From NCBI RefSeq assembly GCF_015752315.1, contig NZ_JADOVJ010000001.1, forward strand, positions 4,208,501 to 4,272,500: a DNA stretch of 64,000 nt, written 5' to 3'. The translations under genes and the position numbers were made by a program. Numbering within the stretch: position 1 is the first letter of the stretch; every line of letters starts with the position of its first letter. Shown here piece by piece: positions 24,644 through 32,252 of the stretch. The stretch comes from Nocardioides luteus (lineage in GTDB: Bacteria; Actinomycetota; Actinomycetes; Propionibacteriales; Nocardioidaceae). A model generated the notes under the pieces. It had not been told where the DNA came from and made no database searches. It saw nothing but the letters and a program-made list of their open reading frames with translations.

Positions 24644-25825
24644 TCAGGCAGGGACGGGAACGGACGTACGCCGCTCGCCCCCGGGCGCACGGACGGCGAC
24701 CAGCAGCACGAGGAGACCGAGCGCGGTGACCCCGGCGCCCGCCCACAGCGGCGAGGTGTAGCCGAGTCCGGCGGCGAGGGTGAGGCCGCCGATCCACGCG
24801 CCGAGCGCGTTGCCGACGTTGAAGGCGGCGATGTTGGCGCCGGAGGCGAGGGTGGGTGCCCGGTCGGCGTACCCCATCACCCGCATCTGCAGGGCCGGCA
24901 CCGTGCCGAAGCCGACCGCGCCCATCAGAACCAGCGCGACGACGGTCAGCACCTGGCTGGTGGCGACGAGGGCGAAGACGGCGAGGACGACGGTCAGCGC
25001 TGCCAGGAGGACGCCGAGGGTGCGGACCAGGTCACGGTCGGCGGCGCGGCCGCCCACGATGTTGCCGAAGAACAGGCCGACGCCGAAGAGGACGAGCAGC
25101 AGCGGGACGGCGCCGGCGGAGAAGCCGCTGACCTCGGTCAGGGTGAAGGCGATGTAGGTGAACCCGCCGAACATGCCGCCGTAGCCGAGCACGGTCAGGG
25201 CGATCGAGAACCAGACCTGCGGGCTGGCGAAGGCGGCCAGCTCGGTGCGTACGGCCGGGGCGGCCTCCTCGTTGCGGCCGGTGTGGGCCGGGACCAGGAG
25301 CGCGATGCCGATGAAGGCGATGACGCCGATCACGGTGATGGCCCAGAAGGTCGAGCGCCAGCCGGCGGCCTGGCCGAGCAGGGTGCCGAGCGGCACACCG
25401 AGGACGTTCGCGAGGGTGAGGCCGCCGAACATGAAGGCGATGGCACTCGCCTTACGCTCCGGGGCGACCAGCTGCGCGGCGACGACGGCGCCGATGCCGA
25501 AGAACGCGCCGTGGCATAGGGCGGCGATGATCCGGCCGACCATCATCGTGGCGTAGTCGGGCGAGATCGCCGAGATCAGGTTGCCGATGATGAACAGCAC
25601 CATCAGGCCCAGCAGGGCGGACTTCCGGGGCACGCGGGTGAGCGCGAGGGTCAGGGCGATCGCGCCGATCGCGACGCTGAGGGCATAGCCGGAGATGAGG
25701 TAGCCGGCGGTGGTCTCGCTGACCGCGAAGTCGGTGGAGACCTCGGGCAGCAGGCCCATGATGACGAACTCGGTGAGGCCGATGCCGAACCCTCCGATCG
25801 CGAGGGCTAGCAGTGCGACGGGCAT
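24644..25825 (-). CDS. MFS efflux transporter (AraJ/NepI-like)
   Basis: The 393-residue protein has twelve helices and the DHA1 signature of AraJ/PbuE/NepI exporters: LTEFVIMGLLPEVSTDFAVS at the N terminus and HGAFFGIGAVVAAQLVAPER in the fourth-fifth helix region. It probably exports a small sugar, nucleoside or drug. It is the promoter-proximal gene of the transporter-aldo/keto reductase pair. The MarR gene diverges from it across a 141-base region holding an ATAGT-type palindrome at 25901-25921. Confidence 0.92.
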   Translation of the reverse strand: MPVALLALAIGGFGIGLTEFVIMGLLPEVSTDFAVSETTAGYLISGYALSVAIGAIALTLALTRVPRKSALLGLMVLFIIGNLISAISPDYATMMVGRIIAALCHGAFFGIGAVVAAQLVAPERKASAIAFMFGGLTLANVLGVPLGTLLGQAAGWRSTFWAITVIGVIAFIGIALLVPAHTGRNEEAAPAVRTELAAFASPQVWFSIALTVLGYGGMFGGFTYIAFTLTEVSGFSAGAVPLLLVLFGVGLFFGNIVGGRAADRDLVRTLGVLLAALTVVLAVFALVATSQVLTVVALVLMGAVGFGTVPALQMRVMGYADRAPTLASGANIAAFNVGNALGAWIGGLTLAAGLGYTSPLWAGAGVTALGLLVLLVAVRAPGGERRTSVPVPA

Positions 25826-25900
25826 GGATGACTCCTGAACGTGGACGGGTTGCGTCTGTCGATAGTCCGCGTGCGCAGTAGTTGCACACGCTTCATATTT

Positions 25901-25921
25901 ATAGTTGCACGCGCGCACTAT
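25901..25921. promoter_or_regulatory. MarR operator-like palindrome
   Basis: A 21-base imperfect palindrome with arms ATAGTTGC and GCGCACTAT lies midway between the divergent MFS gene and the MarR gene. A related GTGC...GCAC element at 25871-25887 has similar TGCAC half-sites. A MarR dimer binding here would control both promoters (inference). Confidence 0.6.
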
Positions 25922-25966
25922 CCGCGCAACTCGGGTATGCTTGGAAGTGTCCACGAAGGAGGACCC

Positions 25967-26413
25967 ATGGGAATCGCTGACGACGCCGTCGAGATCCGCG
26001 CTCAGGGCTGGCGCACGCTGGCCGCCGTGCACGGACTGATCGAGGCCGCGCTCGAGAAGGCGCTGCAGCGCGAGCACGGGCTGTCGGTCGTCGAGTTCAC
26101 CGTCCTCGACGCGCTCAGCCGCCAGGACGGCTGGCACATGCGCATGCAGCAGCTGGCCCGCGCGGCAGCCCTCTCCTCCTCGGCCACGACCCGCCTGGTC
26201 ACCCGCCTGGAGAACCGCAACCTCCTCACCCGGATCCTGTGCGCCGACGACCGGCGCGGGATCTACACCGAGCTCACGCCCGCCGGACGGGCGCTGCTGA
26301 AGAAGGCGCGTCCGTTGCACGACGAGGTGCTGCGTACGGCTCTGGACGAGGCCGCCGAGATCCCCGAGCTCGCGCCGCTCGTGCACGCGCTCGGAACGTT
26401 GTCGCCCGCCTGA
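25967..26413 (+). CDS. MarR-family regulator
   Basis: The 148-residue winged-helix regulator shows the MarR core: LSVVEFTVLDALSRQ, the recognition helix ARAAALSSSATTRLVTRLE, and the wing LTRILCADDRRGIYTELTP. A GAAGGAGG Shine-Dalgarno element precedes the ATG at 25967. It diverges from the MFS-aldo/keto reductase operon and very probably represses it, being relieved by a drug-like or phenolic ligand. Its 3' end faces the 29-bp periodic repeat array at 26487. Confidence 0.92.
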   Translation: MGIADDAVEIRAQGWRTLAAVHGLIEAALEKALQREHGLSVVEFTVLDALSRQDGWHMRMQQLARAAALSSSATTRLVTRLENRNLLTRILCADDRRGIYTELTPAGRALLKKARPLHDEVLRTALDEAAEIPELAPLVHALGTLSPA

Positions 26414-26486
26414 CCAGGCCGGCGCAGAACCCCACGGGCTTCGCTCGTTGCTAGCTGGCGCCGCTCCGGCGAGGTCGCCGCGCGGG

Positions 26487-26592
26487 GTGAAGGAAAATTC
26501 GTTCGCCGTCGCTGGGTGAACGAACTTTCATTCGCGATCGCCGAGTGAACGAACTTTCATTCGTCCCTCGCGGGTGAATGAATTTTCGTTCA
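26487..26592. repeat. four-copy 29-bp periodic hairpin array
   Basis: Four 19-base units begin at 26487, 26516, 26545 and 26574, exactly 29 bases apart. Units two and three are identical (GTGAACGAACTTTCATTCG); units one and four differ by a few bases. Each unit holds an imperfect hairpin GAAYGAA-NN-TTCRTTC, and the ten-base spacers are unrelated GC-rich sequence. The array fills the convergent junction between the MarR and response-regulator genes, so it could act as a bidirectional terminator, a protein-binding array or a mobile-repeat remnant. Confidence 0.85.
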
Positions 26593-26604
26593 CCCGACAG
26601 GAGA

Positions 26605-27213
26605 TCAGCTCAGCCAGCCGTTGCGGCGGGCGGTCAGAGCAGCCTCGGTCTTGTTGCGGGTGCTGGTCTTACCGATCGCGGCGGAGAGGTAGTTGCGGAC
26701 GGTGCTCGGGGAGAGGAACAGGCGCGAGGCGATGTCGGCGATGCTCGACCCGTCCTCGGAGGCCGCGAGCACGTCACGCTCGCGCGAGGTCAGCGGATTC
26801 GGGGCGGCGCGAAGCGTGGCGGCGGCCAGATCCGGGTCGAGAACCGTCTCGCCGCGCAGCACCCGGCGGATCGCGTCGGCCAGCTCCTCGACCGGTCCGT
26901 CCTTGACCAGGAAGCCGACCGCGCCCGCGGCCATCGCCTCGCGCACATAGCCGGGTCGCGAGAACGTCGTCAGGATCATCACCCGGCACTCCGGGAGCCG
27001 CGCAGTCAGCTCGCGTGCGGCCTCGAGACCGCTGATGCCGGGCAGCTCGATGTCGAGCAGCGCCACGTCGGGGCGCACCTCGAGCGCGGTCGGCACGATC
27101 TCGGTGCCGGCGCCGACCTGGGCGACCACCTCGAGGTCGTCCTCGAGCCCGAGCAGCACGGCGAGCGCGCCACGCATCATCGCCTGGTCCTCGGCCAGCA
27201 GGATGCGGATCAC
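26605..27213 (-). CDS. NarL/LuxR-family response regulator
   Basis: The 202-residue protein has a receiver domain (phospho-acceptor Asp in VALLDIELPG about residue 54, switch Lys in FLVKDG) and a C-terminal LuxR-type HTH (LTSRERDVLAASEDGSSIAD, RLFLSPSTVRNYLSAAI). It is the output of the two-component system whose kinase gene overlaps it by four bases upstream. DesR-like regulators of this size control membrane or transporter genes. Confidence 0.93.
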   Translation of the reverse strand: MIRILLAEDQAMMRGALAVLLGLEDDLEVVAQVGAGTEIVPTALEVRPDVALLDIELPGISGLEAARELTARLPECRVMILTTFSRPGYVREAMAAGAVGFLVKDGPVEELADAIRRVLRGETVLDPDLAAATLRAAPNPLTSRERDVLAASEDGSSIADIASRLFLSPSTVRNYLSAAIGKTSTRNKTEAALTARRNGWLS

Positions 27214-28292
27214 GATGCCGGCACCGTCGCCTCGAGGCGAAAACCTTCGGCCCCAGGAAGCACGTCGAGGCGACCGTCGACGGCACGGAGCCGCTGCCGC
27301 AGGCCCTCGAGCCCGCCGGACCTCTCGCTCGCTCCGCTCGGGCCCGCCGGTCCGCCCACCCCGTCGTCGACCACGGCGAGCCGGAACTCACCACCGTCCT
27401 CGGTGAGCTCGAAGCGGCAGCTGGCCGCCCCGGAGTGGCGCAGTACGTTGGTGGCCCCCTCGCGCACGACCCAGGCGAGCGCCTGGCCGGCGATGTCGGG
27501 CACCTCGCTCGGGGCAGCGGTCACCGACGTACGGATCCCGGCGGCGTCGAGAGCACGGCGTGCGCCGTCGAGCTCCTCGGCCAGGGAGAGCGTCTTCATC
27601 TGGTCGACGGCGACCCGGACGTCGGCCAGGGCTGCGCGGCCGACCTCCTCGATGTCCGCCGCGTGCGCGGCGGCCGCCTCGGGATCACGAGCCGCCAGGC
27701 GGCGTACGGCCTCGGCCTTGACGACCATCACGCTCAGCGTGTGGCCGAGCAGGTCGTGGAGGTCGCGGGACATCCGGGCGCGCTCCTCGGCCACGGCCGC
27801 GCGGGCCAGCTCCTCGCGGGTGCGGCGGAGCTGCTCGACGGCCTCGATGAGGCGCAGGAAGGACGTCGTGGTGATGCCGCTGAGCAGGGTGCCGCCGACG
27901 CTGAGCAGGTAGGCGTCGCCGATGCCCTCGATCACCGCGATCGAGACCGCGACCCCGACCGTGGCCACGGCGATGGCGACCAGCAGACGCCAGCCGCGCA
28001 GCACCGCCGGGGAGACGATGGCCAGCACTCCCCAGACGGTCTGCCAGCCCTCGCCCTGCATCGCGGCGAGCGCGATCAGAGCGACGAGCGAGGGCAGCAG
28101 GACGGGGATGCGCTCGGTGACGACGAGGGCGACCGCGGCCGCCGCGATCGCCAGCACCAGAGCGACCTGGCCGAACGCCGGCAAGAGCCCGTCGGAGAGA
28201 TTGAGCAATGGGAAGAGCAGCAGCACCGGCAGCCACACCAGCACCACGCCGTGGCGCTGGAGGTGACACCTCAGGCCGGACACGCTCGTCAC
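27210..28292 (-). CDS. DesK-type sensor histidine kinase
   Basis: The 360-residue kinase has about five N-terminal membrane helices (residues 15-135), then a HisKA_3 dimerisation domain with the phosphorylated His in MSRDLHDLLGHTLS, and a C-terminal HATPase with REGATNVLRHS and DDGVGGPAG motifs. The GTG at 28292 is one base after the stop of the upstream DUF6069-like gene, giving tight coupling; a longer in-frame start at 28325 would overlap that gene. Its stop overlaps the response-regulator start by four bases. Confidence 0.9.
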   Translation of the reverse strand: MTSVSGLRCHLQRHGVVLVWLPVLLLFPLLNLSDGLLPAFGQVALVLAIAAAAVALVVTERIPVLLPSLVALIALAAMQGEGWQTVWGVLAIVSPAVLRGWRLLVAIAVATVGVAVSIAVIEGIGDAYLLSVGGTLLSGITTTSFLRLIEAVEQLRRTREELARAAVAEERARMSRDLHDLLGHTLSVMVVKAEAVRRLAARDPEAAAAHAADIEEVGRAALADVRVAVDQMKTLSLAEELDGARRALDAAGIRTSVTAAPSEVPDIAGQALAWVVREGATNVLRHSGAASCRFELTEDGGEFRLAVVDDGVGGPAGPSGASERSGGLEGLRQRLRAVDGRLDVLPGAEGFRLEATVPAS

Positions 28293-28293
28293 T

Positions 28294-28701
28294 TTACCGT
28301 CGCCGCAGGCCGGCGATGACCACAACGGCCACGACGACGTGCAGGCTCACGAGCCCCAGCCCGGCGGCCACGGTGAGCGCGCTGGTCGGCGTGATCAGCG
28401 AGACCGACGCGATCCCGACGGCGAGCATCGTCCAGCGCCTGGTCCCGCGCTCGGAGCGGCCCTCCCACCACCGCAGCAGCGCGCCGCCGGCGAGCCCGAT
28501 CAGCAAGCTGCTGAGGATGACCGAGCCGATTCCGATCTGCTGCGCCCCCGACCCCGACTTCACCTCGAGGTCCACTCCCCCGGCCGCGGTCCACAGCACC
28601 CAGACGACCGTCGCCGCGACGGCCGCAGCGGCCGCCGTCCCCACGATCCGCGGCCACCCGATTCGGGTGCGCTGCGGGATCTCGTTCGTCACCGTTGTCA
28701 T
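28294..28701 (-). CDS. DUF6069-like membrane protein
   Basis: This 135-residue protein has four predicted helices (VGTAAAAAVAATVVWVLWTA, IGIGSVILSSLLIGLAGGAL, MLAVGIASVSLITP and the C-terminal VSLHVVVAVVVIAGL). Similar small proteins (DUF6069) often precede a histidine kinase/response-regulator pair in actinobacteria. It is the first gene of this three-gene operon. It may be a regulated target or accessory sensor. Its promoter region contains a perfect palindrome at 28718-28738. Confidence 0.7.
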   Translation of the reverse strand: MTTVTNEIPQRTRIGWPRIVGTAAAAAVAATVVWVLWTAAGGVDLEVKSGSGAQQIGIGSVILSSLLIGLAGGALLRWWEGRSERGTRRWTMLAVGIASVSLITPTSALTVAAGLGLVSLHVVVAVVVIAGLRRR

Positions 28702-28717
28702 GCGAGTCCTCCGTCTC

Positions 28718-28738
28718 CACCACCCACCGTGGGTGGTG
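28718..28738. promoter_or_regulatory. perfect palindrome upstream of kinase operon
   Basis: The perfect arms CACCACCCAC and GTGGGTGGTG surround a single base and lie 17 bases upstream of the DUF6069-like start. This is the natural place for the operon's own response regulator or another dimeric factor to bind. A GC-rich hairpin follows at 28751-28770 (arms CGCCCGAG and CTCGGGCG). Confidence 0.65.
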
Positions 28739-28797
28739 TCTCCAGACTCGCGCCCGAGGGATCTCGGGCGGCAGAGGTGAATGTCCGGACCCGATGG

Positions 28798-28809
28798 TGA
28801 CAATTGTCA
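28798..28809. promoter_or_regulatory. TGACAATTGTCA palindrome
   Basis: The perfect 12-base palindrome TGACAATTGTCA lies 28 bases before the plus-strand start at 28837, overlapping the likely promoter of that gene. It is AT-rich compared with its surroundings. It is probably a repressor site; no binder can be named. Confidence 0.55.
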
Positions 28810-28836
28810 GTGGCCTCGTATGCCTAGGGTGAGAGC

Positions 28837-29490
28837 ATGCGCATCGCCATCGTCGGCGGCCACGGCAAGGTCGCCCTGCACCTCCATCCGATCCTCGCCG
28901 CCGCGGGGCACACCCCGCTCGCGCTCGTACGCAGCGAGAGCTACCGAGCCGAGCTCGAGGCGCTCGGCGCCGAGGTCGGCCTGCTCGACATCGAGAACCA
29001 GGACGCCGACGGGTTCGCCGCCGCCTTCGCGGGCTGCGACGCGGTGGTCTTCGCCGCCGGGGGCGGCCCCGACGGCAACAAGGAGCGCAAGCGCACCGTC
29101 GACCTGGAGGGCTCGACGAAGTCGATCGCCGGCGCGGAGGAAGCCGGCATCAAGCGCTTCGTGCAGGTCTCGGCGATCAACGTCGACGAGCCGGTCCCGG
29201 CCGATGCCGGCGAGGTCTGGAAGGCCTACGTCGAGGCCAAGCGCGACGCCGACATCGCCCTGCGCGACAGCGATCTGGAGTGGACCATCCTGCGTCCCGG
29301 CGGCCTCACCGACGAGCCCGGGACCGGGCGGGTGAAGCTGGCCCCGAAGCTCGACCGCGACACCATCCCGCGCGCCGACGTGGCCGCGGTCATCGCCGCG
29401 GTGATCGACGACGCCGCCACCGTCGGCAAGCAGTGGGAGCTGGTCTCCGGCGACGCCACGGTCGACGAGGCCATCGCCGCCGTGCTCTGA
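28837..29490 (+). CDS. atypical SDR (NAD(P)H-binding) protein
   Basis: The 217-residue protein is of the YwnB/NmrA-like atypical SDR5 group, with a glycine-rich IVGGHGKVALHL cofactor motif, VVFAAGG, and the VQVSAINVDEP and WTILRPGGLTDEPGTG blocks. Such proteins act as flavin/biliverdin-reductase-like enzymes or redox sensors. The ATG at 28837 gives the usual MRIAIVGGHG start. The TGACAATTGTCA palindrome upstream suggests tight regulation. Confidence 0.88.
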   Translation: MRIAIVGGHGKVALHLHPILAAAGHTPLALVRSESYRAELEALGAEVGLLDIENQDADGFAAAFAGCDAVVFAAGGGPDGNKERKRTVDLEGSTKSIAGAEEAGIKRFVQVSAINVDEPVPADAGEVWKAYVEAKRDADIALRDSDLEWTILRPGGLTDEPGTGRVKLAPKLDRDTIPRADVAAVIAAVIDDAATVGKQWELVSGDATVDEAIAAVL

Positions 29491-29499
29491 GGCTCGCTC

Positions 29500-30018
29500 T
29501 CAGCGGAGAGCGAGCAGCCCCTTGACGTACGCCGCCTGGCCGATGTGCTGGGCGGCGTCGTCGACGACGCTGACCAGCCGCACTGCAGCGGTGACCGGCG
29601 GGTCCCAGCGCTCGTCGATGACGCGCGCGAGATCCTCGTCGCTCAGCGAGTCGACCAGCTCGAGGGTCGCCGCGTGGACGGCCTCGTAGTAGCCGGTCAG
29701 CAGCGTCGGGTCCTCCAGCCGGAAGGCCGCGACCTCTGCGGCCGACTGCCCGTAGCCCATCGCACGCGGCCGATAGGGCAGCCCGAACCGCTCCACCCAG
29801 CCGTCCCTCGCCCACACCTCGTCGGTGCCGGCGAGCGGTGCGATCTGGGCATCCTCCATCCGGCCGATGTGCCACAGGGTCCAGGCGATCGAGTTGGCCC
29901 CGTCGTACGGCCGCCACAGCAGGTCGTCGACCGAGAGGCCGTCGACGATCGCGGGGAGGTTCTCCGCGATCCGGCCGAAGCCGTCCGCGAGCAGGCGCTG
30001 GGAACAGGTTTGGCTCAT
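29500..30018 (-). CDS. DinB-family mycothiol-transferase-like protein
   Basis: This 172-residue four-helix protein is of the DinB/MST (DUF664-like) superfamily. The metal-binding His residues appear in SIAWTLWHIGRMED and VVDDAAQHIGQAAYVKGL, and the N-terminal helix carries the usual Leu-rich segment. Related enzymes conjugate mycothiol to electrophiles, which fits a mycothiol-making host (mca at 49386). A second DinB-type gene is at 58119. Confidence 0.85.
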   Translation of the reverse strand: MSQTCSQRLLADGFGRIAENLPAIVDGLSVDDLLWRPYDGANSIAWTLWHIGRMEDAQIAPLAGTDEVWARDGWVERFGLPYRPRAMGYGQSAAEVAAFRLEDPTLLTGYYEAVHAATLELVDSLSDEDLARVIDERWDPPVTAAVRLVSVVDDAAQHIGQAAYVKGLLALR

Positions 30019-30041
30019 GCTCTCCGTTCTACACCGCCGTC

Positions 30042-31115
30042 CTACTCCGCGTCGGGAAGGAGACTTCGGGCCTCGCTCCACATCCGGGTGACGATGTCGG
30101 CCGCGGGCTCGGCGACGGCGCGGCCGGCGGCCTGCCCGGCCCAGTGGTTGGCGCGGTCGAGAGCCACCGCCGCGGCCTCGTCGGGCGTGCCCTTGCGCCA
30201 CCTGCCGACCAGCCGGCGCTGGTGCGGGTAGGGCGCGGGCGAGGGCGAGTCCGGGGCCTGCCAGGAACGCACATAGGGCGTCGGGGCCGCGCGGCCGAGG
30301 CGGCCGGAGTAGGCCCGGGTGGCGACCGTGTCCTCCGGCTCGAGCCCGTCCAGCGAGGCCGCCCAGGCGTCGGCGATCCCGGTCTCGGGCGAACGCAGCA
30401 GCGCACTGCCGACCTGCACGGCGCTCGCGCCGAGGGTCAGCGCCGCGGCGACGCCACGGCCGTCGGCGATCCCTCCGGTGGCGATGACCGGCAGGTCCAC
30501 GCCGTCGACGATGTGCGGGAGCAGCGCGAACAGTCCCACGGCCGTACGCTCCGCCGTCTCCGCCTCGAAGACGCCACGATGCCCGCCGGCCTCGAGTCCC
30601 TGGGCGACGATGGCGTCCGCACCGGCCTCCTGGGCGGCCCGAGCCTCGGCCAGGGTCGTGGCGCACGCGAACCAGGCGATCCCCGCCTCGTGCAGACGGT
30701 CCACGTAGTCGGGCGAGAAGAGACCCATGATCGAGGAGACGACCGTCGGCCGGGCGGCGAGCATCGCCTCGCACTGCTCCTCGAACGAGGGCGCGGGAGG
30801 CTGCTCGGGGCCCGGCGTACCGAACCTCCCGAGGAACTCCTCCGCGGCCGCGATCCTGGCCTGGTCGTCGTCGATCGGGTCGGGAATCCAGATGTTCAGC
30901 TGCAGCGGACCCGCCGACATCGACCGGAACTCGGCGGTCCATTCCGCGATCCGTTGCGGCGAGTCGAGCACCACGCCCGCCGCCCCCATCCCGCCGGCAT
31001 CGGCCACCGCGGCCGCCGCGGCGGGCGGACACGCACCCGCCATCGGCGCCTGAAGGATCGGCATCGAGAGGCCGTACGCCTCGCAGAACTCCTGAGCACG
31101 TCGTCGGGCGGTCAT
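30042..31115 (-). CDS. nitronate monooxygenase
   Basis: The 357-residue FMN enzyme matches the 2-nitropropane dioxygenase/NMO family: MPILQAPMAG near the N terminus, the FMN-binding and catalytic segment GADAIVAQGLEAGGHRG, and IATGGIADGRGVAAALTLGA with AVQVGSALLRSPE. It oxidises toxic nitronates such as propionate-3-nitronate to carbonyl compounds. It sits between the DinB-like and globin genes on the same strand, 10 bases from the globin stop, forming a small detoxification run. Confidence 0.92.
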   Translation of the reverse strand: MTARRRAQEFCEAYGLSMPILQAPMAGACPPAAAAAVADAGGMGAAGVVLDSPQRIAEWTAEFRSMSAGPLQLNIWIPDPIDDDQARIAAAEEFLGRFGTPGPEQPPAPSFEEQCEAMLAARPTVVSSIMGLFSPDYVDRLHEAGIAWFACATTLAEARAAQEAGADAIVAQGLEAGGHRGVFEAETAERTAVGLFALLPHIVDGVDLPVIATGGIADGRGVAAALTLGASAVQVGSALLRSPETGIADAWAASLDGLEPEDTVATRAYSGRLGRAAPTPYVRSWQAPDSPSPAPYPHQRRLVGRWRKGTPDEAAAVALDRANHWAGQAAGRAVAEPAADIVTRMWSEARSLLPDAE

Positions 31116-31125
31116 GCGATCCAGG

Positions 31126-31572
31126 TTAGTGCGCGATCAGCCCGTCGTGGCCCCAACGGGGCGTCGGCCCGGGGTCGCCGAGATCGGTGCCGGGCGGGTC
31201 CTGGGAGACGTCCTTCGCGATCGCGGTGCCCCAGTCGAAGTAGGCCATCAGCGTCTTGTGCAGCTCGGGCCGGTCGGCCAGCACCTCCTCGATGGCGGCC
31301 TGCATCAGCTCGAGCCAGCGCTGCCGGTGCTCCTCGCGGATCCCGAGGCCGAGGTGCACCTTCAACAGAGCCTGGTGGCCGCCGAGGGTGGCGGTGAAGT
31401 CGGCCGGGCCGCCGAAGATCTCGCCCAGCCAGACCGCCACCCGCTCGACATGCGTGGGTGTGAAGCTCGCGAACACCGGCGCGAGGAGCTCGTCGGCCAG
31501 CACCCTCTCGTAGAACGCGTCGCTCAGCCGGCGCAGCGCGGGAGCACCGCCGAGGTCGTCGTACAAGGTCAT
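31126..31572 (-). CDS. group II truncated hemoglobin
   Basis: The 148-residue protein is a TrHbO-type truncated globin with the YDDLGG start, FYERVLADELLAPVF helix, GEIFGGP turn, the proximal His in LLKVHLGLGI and the G8 Trp in RQRWLELM. It binds O2/NO and probably protects against nitrosative or oxidative stress. A C-terminal extension of about 20 residues (after VSQDP) is longer than usual. Its start and the DHFR-like start diverge across 80 bases. Confidence 0.93.
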   Translation of the reverse strand: MTLYDDLGGAPALRRLSDAFYERVLADELLAPVFASFTPTHVERVAVWLGEIFGGPADFTATLGGHQALLKVHLGLGIREEHRQRWLELMQAAIEEVLADRPELHKTLMAYFDWGTAIAKDVSQDPPGTDLGDPGPTPRWGHDGLIAH

Positions 31573-31652
31573 GCCTCACCATCACGCGCGTCCGGCGGAT
31601 ACGCAACGAAATACTTGTGGCGGCAGGTGGGCCCGCGCGGCAGGATCTGCAC

Positions 31653-32234
31653 ATGCGCACCCTCATCTACTCAGCGTTCGTATCCCTCGACGGCGTCGTC
31701 GACTCCCCCGGCGGCGGCTCGCCGTCCGAGCAGCACCGCAGCGGTGGCTGGACCTTCAAGGACATCGAGTTCCTGCCGGAGGCCTACGCCATCAAGGGCA
31801 GCGAGATGGAGGAGGCCGGCGCGCTGATGTTCGGTCGCCGCAGCTACGAGGCCTTCGCCCCGATCTGGCCCGACATCGAGGACTTCGCGGTGGTCAAGGA
31901 GATCCCGAAGTACGTCGTCTCGACCTCCCTCGGCGAGGAGGCTCTGGTCGAGGGCTGGGGCCCGCAGAACATCGTGAGGTCGCTGGACGAGGTCGAGAAG
32001 CTCAAGCAGGGCGACGGCGGCCCGATCCTGATCGCCGGCAGCGCCGAGCTCGCCCGCAACCTCTCCGACGCCGGCCTGATCGACCGCTACCACCTGCTCG
32101 TCTTCCCGGTGGTCCTCGGCGCCGGGAAGTCGCTGTGGAGCGAGACCGACAAGGACAAGCAGATGCTGACGCTGGTCGAGTCGGAGACCTACGCCAACGG
32201 CATCCTCAAGCTCGTCTACGACGTCGTCCGCTGA
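31653..32234 (+). CDS. dihydrofolate reductase-family (RibD_C) protein
   Basis: The 193-residue protein has the RibD_C/DHFR-like fold: a YSAFVSLDGVVDSPGG start, LMFGRRSYEAFAPIWP, and DRYHLLVFPVVLGAGKSLW. Such YyaP-like proteins are NADPH-dependent reductases of uncertain substrate. The ATG at 31653 is preceded by CAGGATCTGCAC, and the protein begins directly with the first strand. Confidence 0.92.
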   Translation: MRTLIYSAFVSLDGVVDSPGGGSPSEQHRSGGWTFKDIEFLPEAYAIKGSEMEEAGALMFGRRSYEAFAPIWPDIEDFAVVKEIPKYVVSTSLGEEALVEGWGPQNIVRSLDEVEKLKQGDGGPILIAGSAELARNLSDAGLIDRYHLLVFPVVLGAGKSLWSETDKDKQMLTLVESETYANGILKLVYDVVR

Positions 32235-32252
32235 CTCCGGCCAGGACGACGC

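Noticed and set aside
26487..26592. CRISPR array
   Set aside because: Four 19-base repeats with 10-base spacers are too short, no cas genes are near and each repeat is itself a hairpin. Recorded instead as a periodic hairpin array.
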